From positions 1 through 18,238 of the forward strand of contig USSR01000048.1 in NCBI GenBank assembly GCA_900557355.1: 18,238 nt of DNA. The letters run 5' to 3'. The stretch comes from an uncultured Bacteroides sp. GTDB lineage: Bacteria; Bacteroidota; Bacteroidia; Bacteroidales; Bacteroidaceae. The notes beneath the pieces were generated by a model. That model worked only from the letters and a program-made list of their open reading frames with translations. It was not told the origin of the DNA and searched no databases. A program made the translations under genes and the position numbers. Numbering within the stretch: position 1 is the first letter of the stretch; each line of letters starts with the position of its first letter. Positions 1 to 8,364 of this stretch are shown here, piece after piece.

Positions 1-200
1 CGTCTTTTTGCTTGTTCTTCTGATGCCAGATAAGTTGCCTTATTGTCTTGGTTAAAAGGATAGTTCTCACGTAACAGACACGTGTTGGGTGCTGCATAGT
101 TTTGGTAAAGAGAATCTAGGGTCTGCTGTGCTCTTTCTACGTCGGGACTGGCATTCGATAAAGTTAATGCACAAATAATATTCACTAATAAGTAATGCAT
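1..200 (-). CDS. Secreted protein, N-terminal part only; possible family GH76 glycoside hydrolase
   Basis: Sixty-six codons are visible before the gene runs off the left edge. ATG at 198-200 opens a short hydrophobic signal peptide (about residues 1-17, likely cleaved near NAS). The mature part contains LLRENYPF (about residues 43-50) and ATYLASEEQ (about 55-63). From memory this pattern is typical of the N-terminus of Bacteroides GH76 alpha-1,6-mannanase-like proteins, where a YLWPxSG motif usually follows; that part lies outside the window. The gene starts 22 bp after the stop of the upstream sulfatase, so it is probably the next gene of the same operon. No clear Shine-Dalgarno is present, only A-rich sequence. 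The family call is tentative because catalytic residues are not visible; gene reality is well supported by the signal peptide, spacing and frame. Confidence 0.6.
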   Translation of the reverse strand, partial: MHYLLVNIICALTLSNASPDVERAQQTLDSLYQNYAAPNTCLLRENYPFNQDNKATYLASEEQAKR

Positions 201-222
201 GATTTTATTATTTTATAAATGA

Positions 223-1728
223 TTATTGCATAAAAATATTTACTTGCTTCCACTTGTCTTCAGTATCATTCGCTACTTCTGTTCCTGGTGTGGAACGTCC
301 TTCCTTTACATACTTTCTGATGAGTCGTGTCATTTCTTTTACTTCCTGTTTATAGCGTTTATCATGGATAATATTTTCTTTCTCTGATGGGTCTTTTTCA
401 AGATCAAATAGCTGCATTGGAGGTAGTTGGGCCAAATCAGCAGGCTTATTGGGGTATCCCCATCCGCCTGAACCTCCATTAAAAACTAGTTTAAGTTGTG
501 GTGTGCGTAGAGACAAATATCCTTTCCCTGATTCATAAATAAGGTCCTTTCGGGTAGAAGTCCCTTCTTTACTTAATATAGGCCACATACTGTAACTATC
601 TACAGCCTCTTCAGTTTTTAGTTTATGATTGACCATTTGTGCAAAGGTCGCATAGAAATCGGTAAGAGAAACAAGGGAATTACTTATTTTATTCGAGAAC
701 TTCCCTTTCCAAGATACTATTAGAGGAATTCTGTGTCCTCCTTCGTAAATATCTGTTTTATATCCTCTGTAAATATAACTGGGAAAATGACCTTGCTTTT
801 CCATTTCTTTTACGCCGATATAAGGAGCACAGCCATTATCAGAAGTAAAAATAATGATAGTATTATCCAATTGGTTATTTTTCTTCAATGTTTCCACGAT
901 TTGTTGTACCATATCATCTATCATGACTACAAAATCTCCGTAGGCTCCTATTGTTGTTTTACCTTTATATTTGTCTGACGGCAACACTGGTGTGTGTGGT
1001 GCTGTAATAGGCAAATATAGGAAGAATGGTTTTTTACTGTTACGCTGTTTGTCAATATAGTCTATACTATGACGTATTATGTTTGGTAGACAATCCTGTG
1101 GATCAAAGCCGGCTCCTGCCACTCCTCCGTGCATTAAACCGAGTCCCTTCTGCGGTTCAATGATATGGTCGGGAAGAGCAGTTACTTTATTGTTTTCTAC
1201 ATAAACATAAGGAGCTATGTCAAGAGAAGAAGGTATACCATAAAAATAGTCGAATCCTCGGTCTGTGGGACCATTTTTTATAGGTAATGAAAAGTCTACA
1301 TCTTTCTTATTTTTCGCATTTTGAGGATATCCCCAATCCCAGCCTAAATGCCATTTTCCAATACAGGCGGTATTGTAGCCATTTTCAGAAAACATTTGGG
1401 CGATTGTCCGACGGTCGGGTGTAATCATAGCAGGCGAGTAACCGTCGAGTACACCTTCTTTTAATTTTGTTCGCCAAGGGTATCTTCCGGTGAGAATGGA
1501 ATATCGTGACGGTGTTGACAAGGCGGAAGAGGAGTGGGCATCTGTAAAAGTAATCCCATCTTGAGTTAGATTATCAATGTTAGGAGTAGGAATCTTAGAT
1601 TCTGGATTGAACGCTGAGATGTCTCCATATCCTAAATCGTCCGCCAATATAAATATTACATTGGGAGATTGTGCTCTTACGGCTGCTGTCGCAAGTAATG
1701 CGGATGAAAGGGTGATTAGTTTATGCAT
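223..1728 (-). CDS. Family S1 sulfatase, Ser-type, copy A1 of a duplicated pair
   Basis: Periplasmic arylsulfatase-type enzyme of 501 residues, expected to hydrolyse sulfate esters on a glycan. A Sec signal ends near VRAQ (residue 20) with no lipobox. Active-site landmarks are complete: metal-binding D30-D31 in LADD; formylglycine site Ser71 in S-T-P-S-R followed by LTGRY; K125 and H127 in GKWHLG; H245 in APHTP; D297-N298 in SDNG; K324 in RGYK. Ser at position 71 means conversion by anSME, not by oxygen-dependent FGE. The stretch SLDIAPYVYVEN (168-179) resembles S1_15-type galactose/GalNAc-6-sulfatases as I remember them; the subfamily is a guess. It is a close paralogue of the gene at 3169-4674 (by eye about four residues in five identical). 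It begins 6 bp after the preceding sulfatase, so translation is probably coupled. A small ORF on the opposite strand (733-978) is a shadow. Confidence 0.93.
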   Translation of the reverse strand: MHKLITLSSALLATAAVRAQSPNVIFILADDLGYGDISAFNPESKIPTPNIDNLTQDGITFTDAHSSSALSTPSRYSILTGRYPWRTKLKEGVLDGYSPAMITPDRRTIAQMFSENGYNTACIGKWHLGWDWGYPQNAKNKKDVDFSLPIKNGPTDRGFDYFYGIPSSLDIAPYVYVENNKVTALPDHIIEPQKGLGLMHGGVAGAGFDPQDCLPNIIRHSIDYIDKQRNSKKPFFLYLPITAPHTPVLPSDKYKGKTTIGAYGDFVVMIDDMVQQIVETLKKNNQLDNTIIIFTSDNGCAPYIGVKEMEKQGHFPSYIYRGYKTDIYEGGHRIPLIVSWKGKFSNKISNSLVSLTDFYATFAQMVNHKLKTEEAVDSYSMWPILSKEGTSTRKDLIYESGKGYLSLRTPQLKLVFNGGSGGWGYPNKPADLAQLPPMQLFDLEKDPSEKENIIHDKRYKQEVKEMTRLIRKYVKEGRSTPGTEVANDTEDKWKQVNIFMQ

Positions 1729-1734
1729 GTTTTT

Positions 1735-3123
1735 TTAATATGAGTGTAATATTTGCTCTAGACTTATGTTTTTAGGGGTTTGTAATAAAGGAAATTCTGG
1801 TAGTATACACATGGGTATTGCAGGATCTCCTACTTTCCAAGCTGGTATATTTGCAAAGAGTCTTTCTAGTTTTCTTCTTGATTTTTCAGCTTCGGCATTT
1901 CCTTTACCCTTTGCAATAGGATTCGTTTCTTTAGGATCTTTTATTGTATCGTAAAAATTACCATCGGAATAGAGCTTATATCGCATGTCTCTAAAAAATT
2001 GTTTTGCATTTTTACTCGCGGACGCGTTAAATCTTGAATCATAATGACAGAATACCCATTCGCGAGACTTACCTTTTTCTCCCTTTATTTGAGGTAAAAA
2101 GCTTTGTCCATCTATATCCCATTGTTTAGGCACTTTAATATTCATAGCTTCTGCAAAAGTAGGCATAAAATCGGTGAAATCTATCATATCTGCACATTCA
2201 TGCTTTGTATTGTTATTTTTTCCCCAATAAACTATCATAGGTACACGTACTCCAGTATCAATTGTTAGCCCCTTCCCACCCCTTACTATTGTTCCATCTT
2301 TCATGGTTGTTCTTATGTTACGGTTTGTTCCGTTATCTCCAATAAAAATGATAATGGTATTGTTCAATAAGTTTAAATTTTCTAACTTGTTGAATATCAT
2401 GTTTATGTTTTTATCCACATGTTCTACCATCTTTGTGAAATTGGCGGTATTGCGTACTTCACGCATGGAGGGATCTTTCCATACATCACTTTGAGGAGTG
2501 GGGTAAAATGGATTATGCACTAATACCATAGGATAATATATGAAAAAGGGCTTAGTTTTGTTCTCTTCAATAAAATCAATCACATATTGAGTGAATATAT
2601 CCGGTCCATATTCATTGTTTGAGTAAAGCTTTATATTTCCATCTTGTTCTATTAGTGGAGCGGCATATCTTTCTTTTATCATCCTGTCATAGCTTAACTG
2701 CCAAAGGCAATAGTGATCGAAACCAAAATGATTAGGCAGATTTCTGTTTCTGCCTAATTGCCATTTGCCAGCTATCATAGTGGTATATCCGGCGTCCTTT
2801 GCTAAATGGGCAAAGGTTTTCTCCTTTTGATTTAAGTGCCCAAAGCAGGAGTAATTTTTATTATTGTATTTACCTGTCATTAGTTGTACGCGCGATGGTG
2901 TGCTTAAGGGTTGAGAGAAACAGTTGTCGAATCTCACTCCTATTTCTGAAAGTTTGTCAAGGTTTGGTGTTTGATAGGTACTGCCATAACATCCTAAACA
3001 TTCACGTCCCATATCATCAGCTAAGATCAACACAATATTAGGCTGTTTGTTAGCTGTTTGGGCCATCAAAACGGAGGGAATTATAGCGAGACATTCCCAT
3101 AAGAAGCTATTAATGACTTTCAT
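1735..3123 (-). CDS. Family S1 sulfatase, Ser-type, with Gln in place of the active-site His of GKWHLG
   Basis: Periplasmic sulfatase of 462 residues, clearly distinct from the two paralogues on either side. A signal peptide ends near LMAQ (residue 22). Landmarks: D36-D37 in LADD; formylglycine site Ser74 in S-T-P-S-R then LMTGKY; H203 in VHNP; D263-N264 in GDNG; K284 in RGGK. The motif normally read as GKWHLG is GKWQLG here (K120, Q122; codon CAA at 2758-2760). The His normally sits beside the formylglycine hydrate, so the change either marks a subfamily or alters catalysis. I recall sulfatase-like proteins with a KWQL motif followed by GFDxYCLWQ, which is also present (135-142), so a subfamily trait is more likely than damage. 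It lies 45 bp downstream of the previous sulfatase and 6 bp upstream of the next, inside the operon. Substrate unknown. Confidence 0.92.
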   Translation of the reverse strand: MKVINSFLWECLAIIPSVLMAQTANKQPNIVLILADDMGRECLGCYGSTYQTPNLDKLSEIGVRFDNCFSQPLSTPSRVQLMTGKYNNKNYSCFGHLNQKEKTFAHLAKDAGYTTMIAGKWQLGRNRNLPNHFGFDHYCLWQLSYDRMIKERYAAPLIEQDGNIKLYSNNEYGPDIFTQYVIDFIEENKTKPFFIYYPMVLVHNPFYPTPQSDVWKDPSMREVRNTANFTKMVEHVDKNINMIFNKLENLNLLNNTIIIFIGDNGTNRNIRTTMKDGTIVRGGKGLTIDTGVRVPMIVYWGKNNNTKHECADMIDFTDFMPTFAEAMNIKVPKQWDIDGQSFLPQIKGEKGKSREWVFCHYDSRFNASASKNAKQFFRDMRYKLYSDGNFYDTIKDPKETNPIAKGKGNAEAEKSRRKLERLFANIPAWKVGDPAIPMCILPEFPLLQTPKNISLEQILHSY

Positions 3124-3168
3124 TTGTTGATAGTTTTAGATGTTTATATTCTAACTTCTAGGTTTTGT

Positions 3169-4674
3169 TTATTGCATGAATATTTCGATTTGCTTCCAGC
3201 TATTACCAGTATCATTCGCACTCCTCTTTCCTGGGGTAGAACGTCCTTCTTCCACATACTTTTTGATCATCTGTGTCATTTTATCCACATCTTTTTTGTA
3301 GCGTTTGTTACTGATGATATTCTTCTTCTCCGAAGGGTCTTCTTTAAGGTTAAAGAGTTGCATGCTGGGTAGTTTGGCTAGATCAGCAGGTTTATTAGGG
3401 TATCCCCATCCTCCTGAACCACCGTGGAATACTAATTTTAGCTGAGGCGTACGTAGAGATAGATAACCTTTTCCCGATTCATAGATAAGATCTTTTCGGG
3501 CAGAATTTCCTTTTTTGCTTAGTATAGGCCATATACTATAACTGTCCACCGCTTCTTCATCTTTCAATTGGTAGTTCACCATTTGGGCAAAGGTGGCATA
3601 GAAGTCGGTGAGTGATACCAATGAACTGTTGGTTTCGTTCGTATATTTTCCTTGCCAGGAAACGATGAGTGGAATACGGTGCCCACCTTCATAAATGTCG
3701 TTTTTATAACCTCTGTAGATGTAACTTGGGTGATGCCCTTTATTTTCCATTTCTTCTACACCTATGTATGGAGCGCATCCGTTATCTGAAGTGAAAATAA
3801 TGATGGTATTCTCTAGTTGATTGTTTTTCTTCAATGTTTCTACGATTTGCTGTACCATGTCGTCTATCATAACTACGAAATCTCCATAATCTCCTATGAT
3901 TGTCTGACCTTGATATTTTTTTGCCGGCAATACGGGAGTATGCGGTGCTGTGATAGGAAGATATAGGAAGAACGGCTTTTTACTGTCACGCTGTTTATTA
4001 ATGTAGTCTATACCATGACGTATAATATTGGGTAGGCAGTCTTGTGGCTCAAAATCGGCACCTGCGACTCCATTACGTATCAGTTTGATTCCCTTTTGCG
4101 GACCAATGGTGCGATTGGGAAGAGCTGTCACTTTATCGTTTTCTACATAAACGTGTGGAGCTGTTCCGAGTGAAGCAGGTATGCCGTAAAAATAATCGAA
4201 TCCTCTGTCCGTAGGACCATTCTTGATAGGGAGTGAGAAATCCACATCCTGTTTGTTTTTGGCATTTTGAGGATATGCCCAATCCCAGCCAAGATGCCAT
4301 TTTCCGATACAAGCAGTGTTGTAGCCGTTCTCAGAAAACATTTGGGCGATTGTACGGCGGTCGGGAGTAATCATGGCTGGAGAGAATCCATTCAATACTC
4401 CACTTTTCATAGTTGTTCTCCAAGGATACCTTCCAGTGATAATGGAATAGCGTGAAGGAGTAGAGAGCGCGGAAGATGAATGGGCATCCGTAAAGGAAAT
4501 TCCGGAGTGTGTCAAATTATCAATGTTTGGGGTGTGGATTTTGGATTCCGGATTGAATGCTGAAATATCTCCATAGCCTAAATCGTCTGCTAATATGAAT
4601 ATCACATTGGGCGATTGTGCCTTTACGGCAGTTGCTGTAAGGAGTACAGATGAGATTGTTATTAGTTTGTTCAT
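3169..4674 (-). CDS. Family S1 sulfatase, Ser-type, copy A2 of a duplicated pair
   Basis: Periplasmic sulfatase of 501 residues. The open frame begins one codon earlier with GTG (4675-4677), but ATG at 4672-4674 gives the same length and N-terminus as the paralogue at 223-1728 and is chosen. The signal peptide ends near VKAQ. Landmarks match A1 position for position: D30-D31, formylglycine Ser71 in S-T-P-S-R, K125/H127 in GKWHLG, H245 in PHTP, D297-N298 in SDNG, K324 in RGYK. It differs from A1 mainly in loops expected near the substrate pocket: SLGTAPHVYVE replaces SLDIAPYVYVE (Gly for Asp at 170, His for Tyr at 174), and residues about 188-209 are strongly altered. This suggests duplication followed by a change of specificity. 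It is the first enzyme gene after the import genes, separated from them by an inverted repeat. Confidence 0.93.
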   Translation of the reverse strand: MNKLITISSVLLTATAVKAQSPNVIFILADDLGYGDISAFNPESKIHTPNIDNLTHSGISFTDAHSSSALSTPSRYSIITGRYPWRTTMKSGVLNGFSPAMITPDRRTIAQMFSENGYNTACIGKWHLGWDWAYPQNAKNKQDVDFSLPIKNGPTDRGFDYFYGIPASLGTAPHVYVENDKVTALPNRTIGPQKGIKLIRNGVAGADFEPQDCLPNIIRHGIDYINKQRDSKKPFFLYLPITAPHTPVLPAKKYQGQTIIGDYGDFVVMIDDMVQQIVETLKKNNQLENTIIIFTSDNGCAPYIGVEEMENKGHHPSYIYRGYKNDIYEGGHRIPLIVSWQGKYTNETNSSLVSLTDFYATFAQMVNYQLKDEEAVDSYSIWPILSKKGNSARKDLIYESGKGYLSLRTPQLKLVFHGGSGGWGYPNKPADLAKLPSMQLFNLKEDPSEKKNIISNKRYKKDVDKMTQMIKKYVEEGRSTPGKRSANDTGNSWKQIEIFMQ

Positions 4675-4721
4675 CACCTTTGTTAAATCTTTTGTGAGTT
4701 TTATTTTCTTTTCAATCGGTC

Positions 4722-4780
4722 AACGTGAGCTCAATGAACTTTCAGAATGATACAATATGAAAAATCATTGAGCTCACGTT
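4722..4780 (-). repeat. 16-bp perfect inverted repeat, hairpin between import genes and sulfatase genes
   Basis: The arms at 4722-4737 (aacgtgagctcaatga) and 4765-4780 are exact reverse complements, with a 27-nt loop. On the leftward transcript the stem begins 6 nt after the lipoprotein stop codon. No U-run follows the second arm, so it is not a standard intrinsic terminator; an mRNA-processing or 3'-end-stabilising hairpin that separates expression of import and enzyme genes is more likely. Each arm also contains the 8-bp palindrome TGAGCTCA, the two copies 43 bp apart, so a protein-binding site is an alternative reading. The repeat itself is certain; the role is inferred. Confidence 0.75.
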
Positions 4781-4786
4781 TGCTAT

Positions 4787-6457
4787 TTATTCTTGTACTA
4801 TGACATTTATAGGACAAGTGAATCCATTTTCAAATTTTGGGTATGCCGTACCCGAATTAGGCAGTGACTCGAATATGAAAGTGAATGTTCCCGCTTTATT
4901 CAATAAGGTACCTGCATCCGCATTGAAATCGACATACGATATGAAATACTTTTCATTTAGTTTTGAATCTTCAAAGAAATGAACGATCTCGTTACTTTTC
5001 TTGTTGGCTGTTCCAGCTCCAATTTTGGACTTGTCACCGGCTACCTTTACAACATCTGGTGTGTAGAATCCTCTGAACCAATTGTTTTTGTTATCATCAT
5101 GTGCTTTGAAGTTATAACCTGTTGGTACTGTAGCCCCTTCTGATTTGTATGTTGCAAACCAAATGCGCATAGCAGTATTACCTCCAAGTGCCTCCCCTTT
5201 GGTCAGTATTTTCGTTTGCTGGTTACTTTTCTGTACCAATTCGCCTCGTATTGCTTTTACGGGATTGCTTTCTGTAGGTTCCCAATCTTCATTGAAAGTC
5301 GGTACATCAGGAGTATCGGTAGTAAGGTTGGGGTTGACTATAAATCCGGATACTGGATTTTCTGTAATTGTAAATTCAAAGGGTACCCATCCTGTTTCTC
5401 CTGTGACAGGATGTTTGGGAAAATACTGTATGATGTCATTACCGGCATCTGTATTTGTATACTTGATGTATATCTTATAGTTACCTGGTTTTTCGATATA
5501 AGATTTGGGCGTTGAAGCACTGATAGTCCAAGATGCGGATGACATGGGACGTGTGCGGTTTCCGCCATAGAGTATATCAGGAGTGTTTTCGTCCCACATG
5601 CCTACAGATATTGGTTTTGAATTTGTTCCATGAAAGAATATATCATTTTCTCCCCAAACGTGACTTAGAGTACCGTCTTTTAATGTAAAAGCCTCGGGGT
5701 ATTGTTCCATATTTTCTGGGGTGGGAGTAAATAAGGTAAGCGCTTTTACACCATTATCTTCGGTAAAGCTGGGACGAATGGCATTATTGGCAATCATAAT
5801 GGAATTGTAACGTAGATTAGCAACGCAGTTGTATGTAAGTCCTGCAGTTTTGATTTCTGTGGAGGGACTGGACATTCGGGCATACCAAAATATTTGTTCG
5901 TTTTGTGCTCCGGTTATTGGAGCAGATTGATTTACCCAGTTAATTTCTCCACCAAGAAGAACAAAAGGTTTTTCACTGGTAGGAATGAATTCGCGTGCAG
6001 GACGTTGAGTGCCCTCAGCCCAAATCGGAATCGTTTTAGTGATGGTAGTACCAATTTTTTCTCCATTTTCAAAAATGTCAAATGAGATGGGTACCGATCC
6101 GTCTTGTGTTGGGGTTCCGCTTATCGGGAAATAAGCATATTGTTTGTCTCCCTGAAAGGAGAGTTGTACTTCTCCGTCTTCTATTTTCAATCCGGTTTCG
6201 GATGACCGGTCAACAAACTTGACGAGTAGTTTCCGGCCAAAACCATTGACGAACGGAATCCCCAAGCGGTCACCGGGTTCATTTTCATCACCGGCAAAAG
6301 CGGGAGTACCTTTAGCAAGGAATCCATCTACATAAATGGTTGATTCTTGTACGTTCAACCCTTTTTCTTGTATAATATATTCCATTCCGGGGTGTTCGCA
6401 GGAACAGAACAGACCTGAAATAAACAATATGGATAGTAATGTGGTAATCTTATTCAT
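4787..6457 (-). CDS. Predicted surface glycan-binding lipoprotein (SusE/F position), family not recognised
   Basis: Lipoprotein of 556 residues directly after SusD, the position usually held by a surface glycan-binding protein. An earlier in-frame ATG exists at 6461-6463, but the AAAGGA motif (6467-6472) lies only 3 nt from it and 9 nt from the ATG at 6455-6457, so the latter is preferred. The signal peptide ends in F-C-S-C, with Cys20 the likely lipidated residue, followed by E-H-P-G. The rest has no membrane segment and reads as beta-rich: alternating short strands and many aromatics, for example FWYARMSS, the HVWGENDIFF area, and a C-terminal half with WFRGFYTP. I see no catalytic motif. 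It starts 32 bp after SusD. Function as a binding protein is inferred from position and lipidation only; I cannot assign a domain family. Confidence 0.85.
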   Translation of the reverse strand: MNKITTLLSILFISGLFCSCEHPGMEYIIQEKGLNVQESTIYVDGFLAKGTPAFAGDENEPGDRLGIPFVNGFGRKLLVKFVDRSSETGLKIEDGEVQLSFQGDKQYAYFPISGTPTQDGSVPISFDIFENGEKIGTTITKTIPIWAEGTQRPAREFIPTSEKPFVLLGGEINWVNQSAPITGAQNEQIFWYARMSSPSTEIKTAGLTYNCVANLRYNSIMIANNAIRPSFTEDNGVKALTLFTPTPENMEQYPEAFTLKDGTLSHVWGENDIFFHGTNSKPISVGMWDENTPDILYGGNRTRPMSSASWTISASTPKSYIEKPGNYKIYIKYTNTDAGNDIIQYFPKHPVTGETGWVPFEFTITENPVSGFIVNPNLTTDTPDVPTFNEDWEPTESNPVKAIRGELVQKSNQQTKILTKGEALGGNTAMRIWFATYKSEGATVPTGYNFKAHDDNKNNWFRGFYTPDVVKVAGDKSKIGAGTANKKSNEIVHFFEDSKLNEKYFISYVDFNADAGTLLNKAGTFTFIFESLPNSGTAYPKFENGFTCPINVIVQE

Positions 6458-6489
6458 AATCATGTTTCCTTTCGTTTATATAACATTTG

Positions 6490-8355
6490 TCATCTTGCAC
6501 CATAATTCTGTGTCAGTTTGGGATTGGAACGTATTTCCTGTGACGGAATTGGGAATAAGGTACAGTATTGATCAATCTCAAATTTTTCACTCTTCATATA
6601 GTAGTTGTTTACATTAGGAGAACTGTTGGAAGTATAGGCATTATAGAAATTGGTGAAGTGTTGGTTCATCACTTCTACAGCTTTTCCTGAACGAACGAGG
6701 TCAAACCAGCGGTGCCCTTCGAAAGCCAACTCCAATGTTCGTTCGTCATAGATTGCCTGATAAACTTTTTCTGGAGTATCTAAGACCCATTCTTTATTAG
6801 GGTCTCCAGACGCAAGATACGGAACAATGCCGGCTCTTTCCCGTACAAGGTTGATTGTTTTATTTAAAACGCTTTGTGACAGGATCCCGTCACTGATATG
6901 CGCTTCTGCTTCTGCCAATAACAGCAGTATGTCTGCAAAACGGAGGATATACCAATTGTCATCAGAATCATTTACTTTATACTCTGATGAGCTCATGTAT
7001 TTGCCGCACATCCACTGGTTATCTGCATTAAAGCCTTTTACAGAAGCCCGGAAAGAGGTACCGGTATAAGGGTCGTAAGGATATGCAACGTCTTGCGGAT
7101 AATCTTTGTTCTCATTAACCGGGAGATAAGAAATGCCGTCCGTATCTAATTTGATATTACCGTTGCTAATGCGTGTATCGGTGTAGATAATATCATCAAA
7201 TTTTCGTACTTCATATTGATAATCGGGATACATAGAATCCCATTTTTTTGCCATATCCATAAAATATCCGGTCGGTGAGCATGCACCGTTTCCTTGATTT
7301 GAAATGGGAGACGGGATATATCCGTTTGAATTGGCTTTATTACGAGGTGCATAAGAAGCAGGTGAGAAAAGAGTATAGAACGGACTTCCCAATCCTTCCA
7401 CTTGACCGGTTTTGTATTCCACTTCCCATATGGACTCGCATGAATGTTTGTTGGTGGATTTGAACAATTCGCTGAAATTCGGATATAATTCATATCCTCC
7501 ATTGTTTATCACATCTTCCAGATAATACTTGGCAGCTTCATATTGCGTAGTAGTTGTTTTCGGATAAAATACGGTAATATTCGGATTAATGGATATATCT
7601 TTCCATGTTTCTACATCGGGGTAAGCGGCTTCCGTGATGTCGTTTGGCATAGATAGGAGTACTTTTCCCAGTAAGGCTTCTGCCACATATTTGTCAACTC
7701 TTCCTGTCGGAGTTTTTTCTCCGCTGTTTGTCGATCTATAGAGGTTGTTCGATTCGATGGCAGAAGTCAGATCGGTGAGAATCCGTATATAGACCTCTTC
7801 TGCAGATGCACGCAGATGACCTCTGGAATCGGTGTATTCTTGTGGAATATCCATGATGATGGGTACTCCACCGTAAGCGCGAACTAAGTTGAAATAGAAA
7901 AGGGCACGTAGTACTTCGGCCTCTGCAATGTATTTTTGAACGGTTTCATCATTCCCGAAGAGTTCTTTCCCTTTTTCGATGACTGTATTGGCTCTTATGA
8001 TTCCTTTGTAGTGATGAGCCCAATAGTTTTGGTTTCCACTATTGTTGGCAGATATGGTAAATTTTTCAATTTCATGTCGGAAAGTATTGGCATAGTAATT
8101 AGTTTGATTTGGAAATGCAACATCCGAACGCACATCACCGAAAAGATAGATGCTGGCCGAATACAGCCCGTTATCTCTCAATGAAGAGTAAGTTGAGTAC
8201 AATGCCGAACGTATATCATCAGGTGACTTGTAGAAATTTTTACCCGTTAAAGTGGTTTCCGGCTCGATATCTAGAAAACCGGTACAACCGGACATGCAGG
8301 TGGCGATCAATGCCACTGTAAATATATTCTTCAGATTCTTCATATTCTTTTTCAT
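6490..8355 (-). CDS. SusD/RagB-family outer-membrane glycan-binding lipoprotein
   Basis: The 621-residue partner of SusC: a surface lipoprotein that lids the TonB-dependent transporter and binds the glycan. The signal ends in the lipobox M-S-G-C with Cys24 lipidated, then FLDIEPETT, the usual SusD start. N-terminal motifs include ALYSTYSSLRDN (about 52-63) and an alpha-helical TPR-like region with AEAEVLRALFYFNLVRAYGGVP (read in two overlapping pieces around residue 150). The C-terminal RagB/SusD signature is clear: LLLAEAEAHI, LVRERAGI, YDERTLELAFEGHRWFDLVR, and the final LFPIPSQEIRSNPKLTQNYG. Length is normal for the family. A second in-frame ATG (8341-8343) would also leave a complete signal peptide. 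It starts 9 bp after the SusC stop, consistent with translational coupling. Confidence 0.96.
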   Translation of the reverse strand: MKKNMKNLKNIFTVALIATCMSGCTGFLDIEPETTLTGKNFYKSPDDIRSALYSTYSSLRDNGLYSASIYLFGDVRSDVAFPNQTNYYANTFRHEIEKFTISANNSGNQNYWAHHYKGIIRANTVIEKGKELFGNDETVQKYIAEAEVLRALFYFNLVRAYGGVPIIMDIPQEYTDSRGHLRASAEEVYIRILTDLTSAIESNNLYRSTNSGEKTPTGRVDKYVAEALLGKVLLSMPNDITEAAYPDVETWKDISINPNITVFYPKTTTTQYEAAKYYLEDVINNGGYELYPNFSELFKSTNKHSCESIWEVEYKTGQVEGLGSPFYTLFSPASYAPRNKANSNGYIPSPISNQGNGACSPTGYFMDMAKKWDSMYPDYQYEVRKFDDIIYTDTRISNGNIKLDTDGISYLPVNENKDYPQDVAYPYDPYTGTSFRASVKGFNADNQWMCGKYMSSSEYKVNDSDDNWYILRFADILLLLAEAEAHISDGILSQSVLNKTINLVRERAGIVPYLASGDPNKEWVLDTPEKVYQAIYDERTLELAFEGHRWFDLVRSGKAVEVMNQHFTNFYNAYTSNSSPNVNNYYMKSEKFEIDQYCTLFPIPSQEIRSNPKLTQNYGAR

Positions 8356-8364
8356 GCTTTAGAT

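Noticed and set aside
223..4674. The long direct repeat as a transposon or composite element
   Set aside because: The repeats are themselves full sulfatase genes; there is no transposase, terminal inverted repeat or target duplication, so gene duplication explains it.
5145..5515. Plus-strand frames of 111 and 99 codons
   Set aside because: Antisense to the lipoprotein gene, Cys/Phe-rich translations without signal, RBS or family features.
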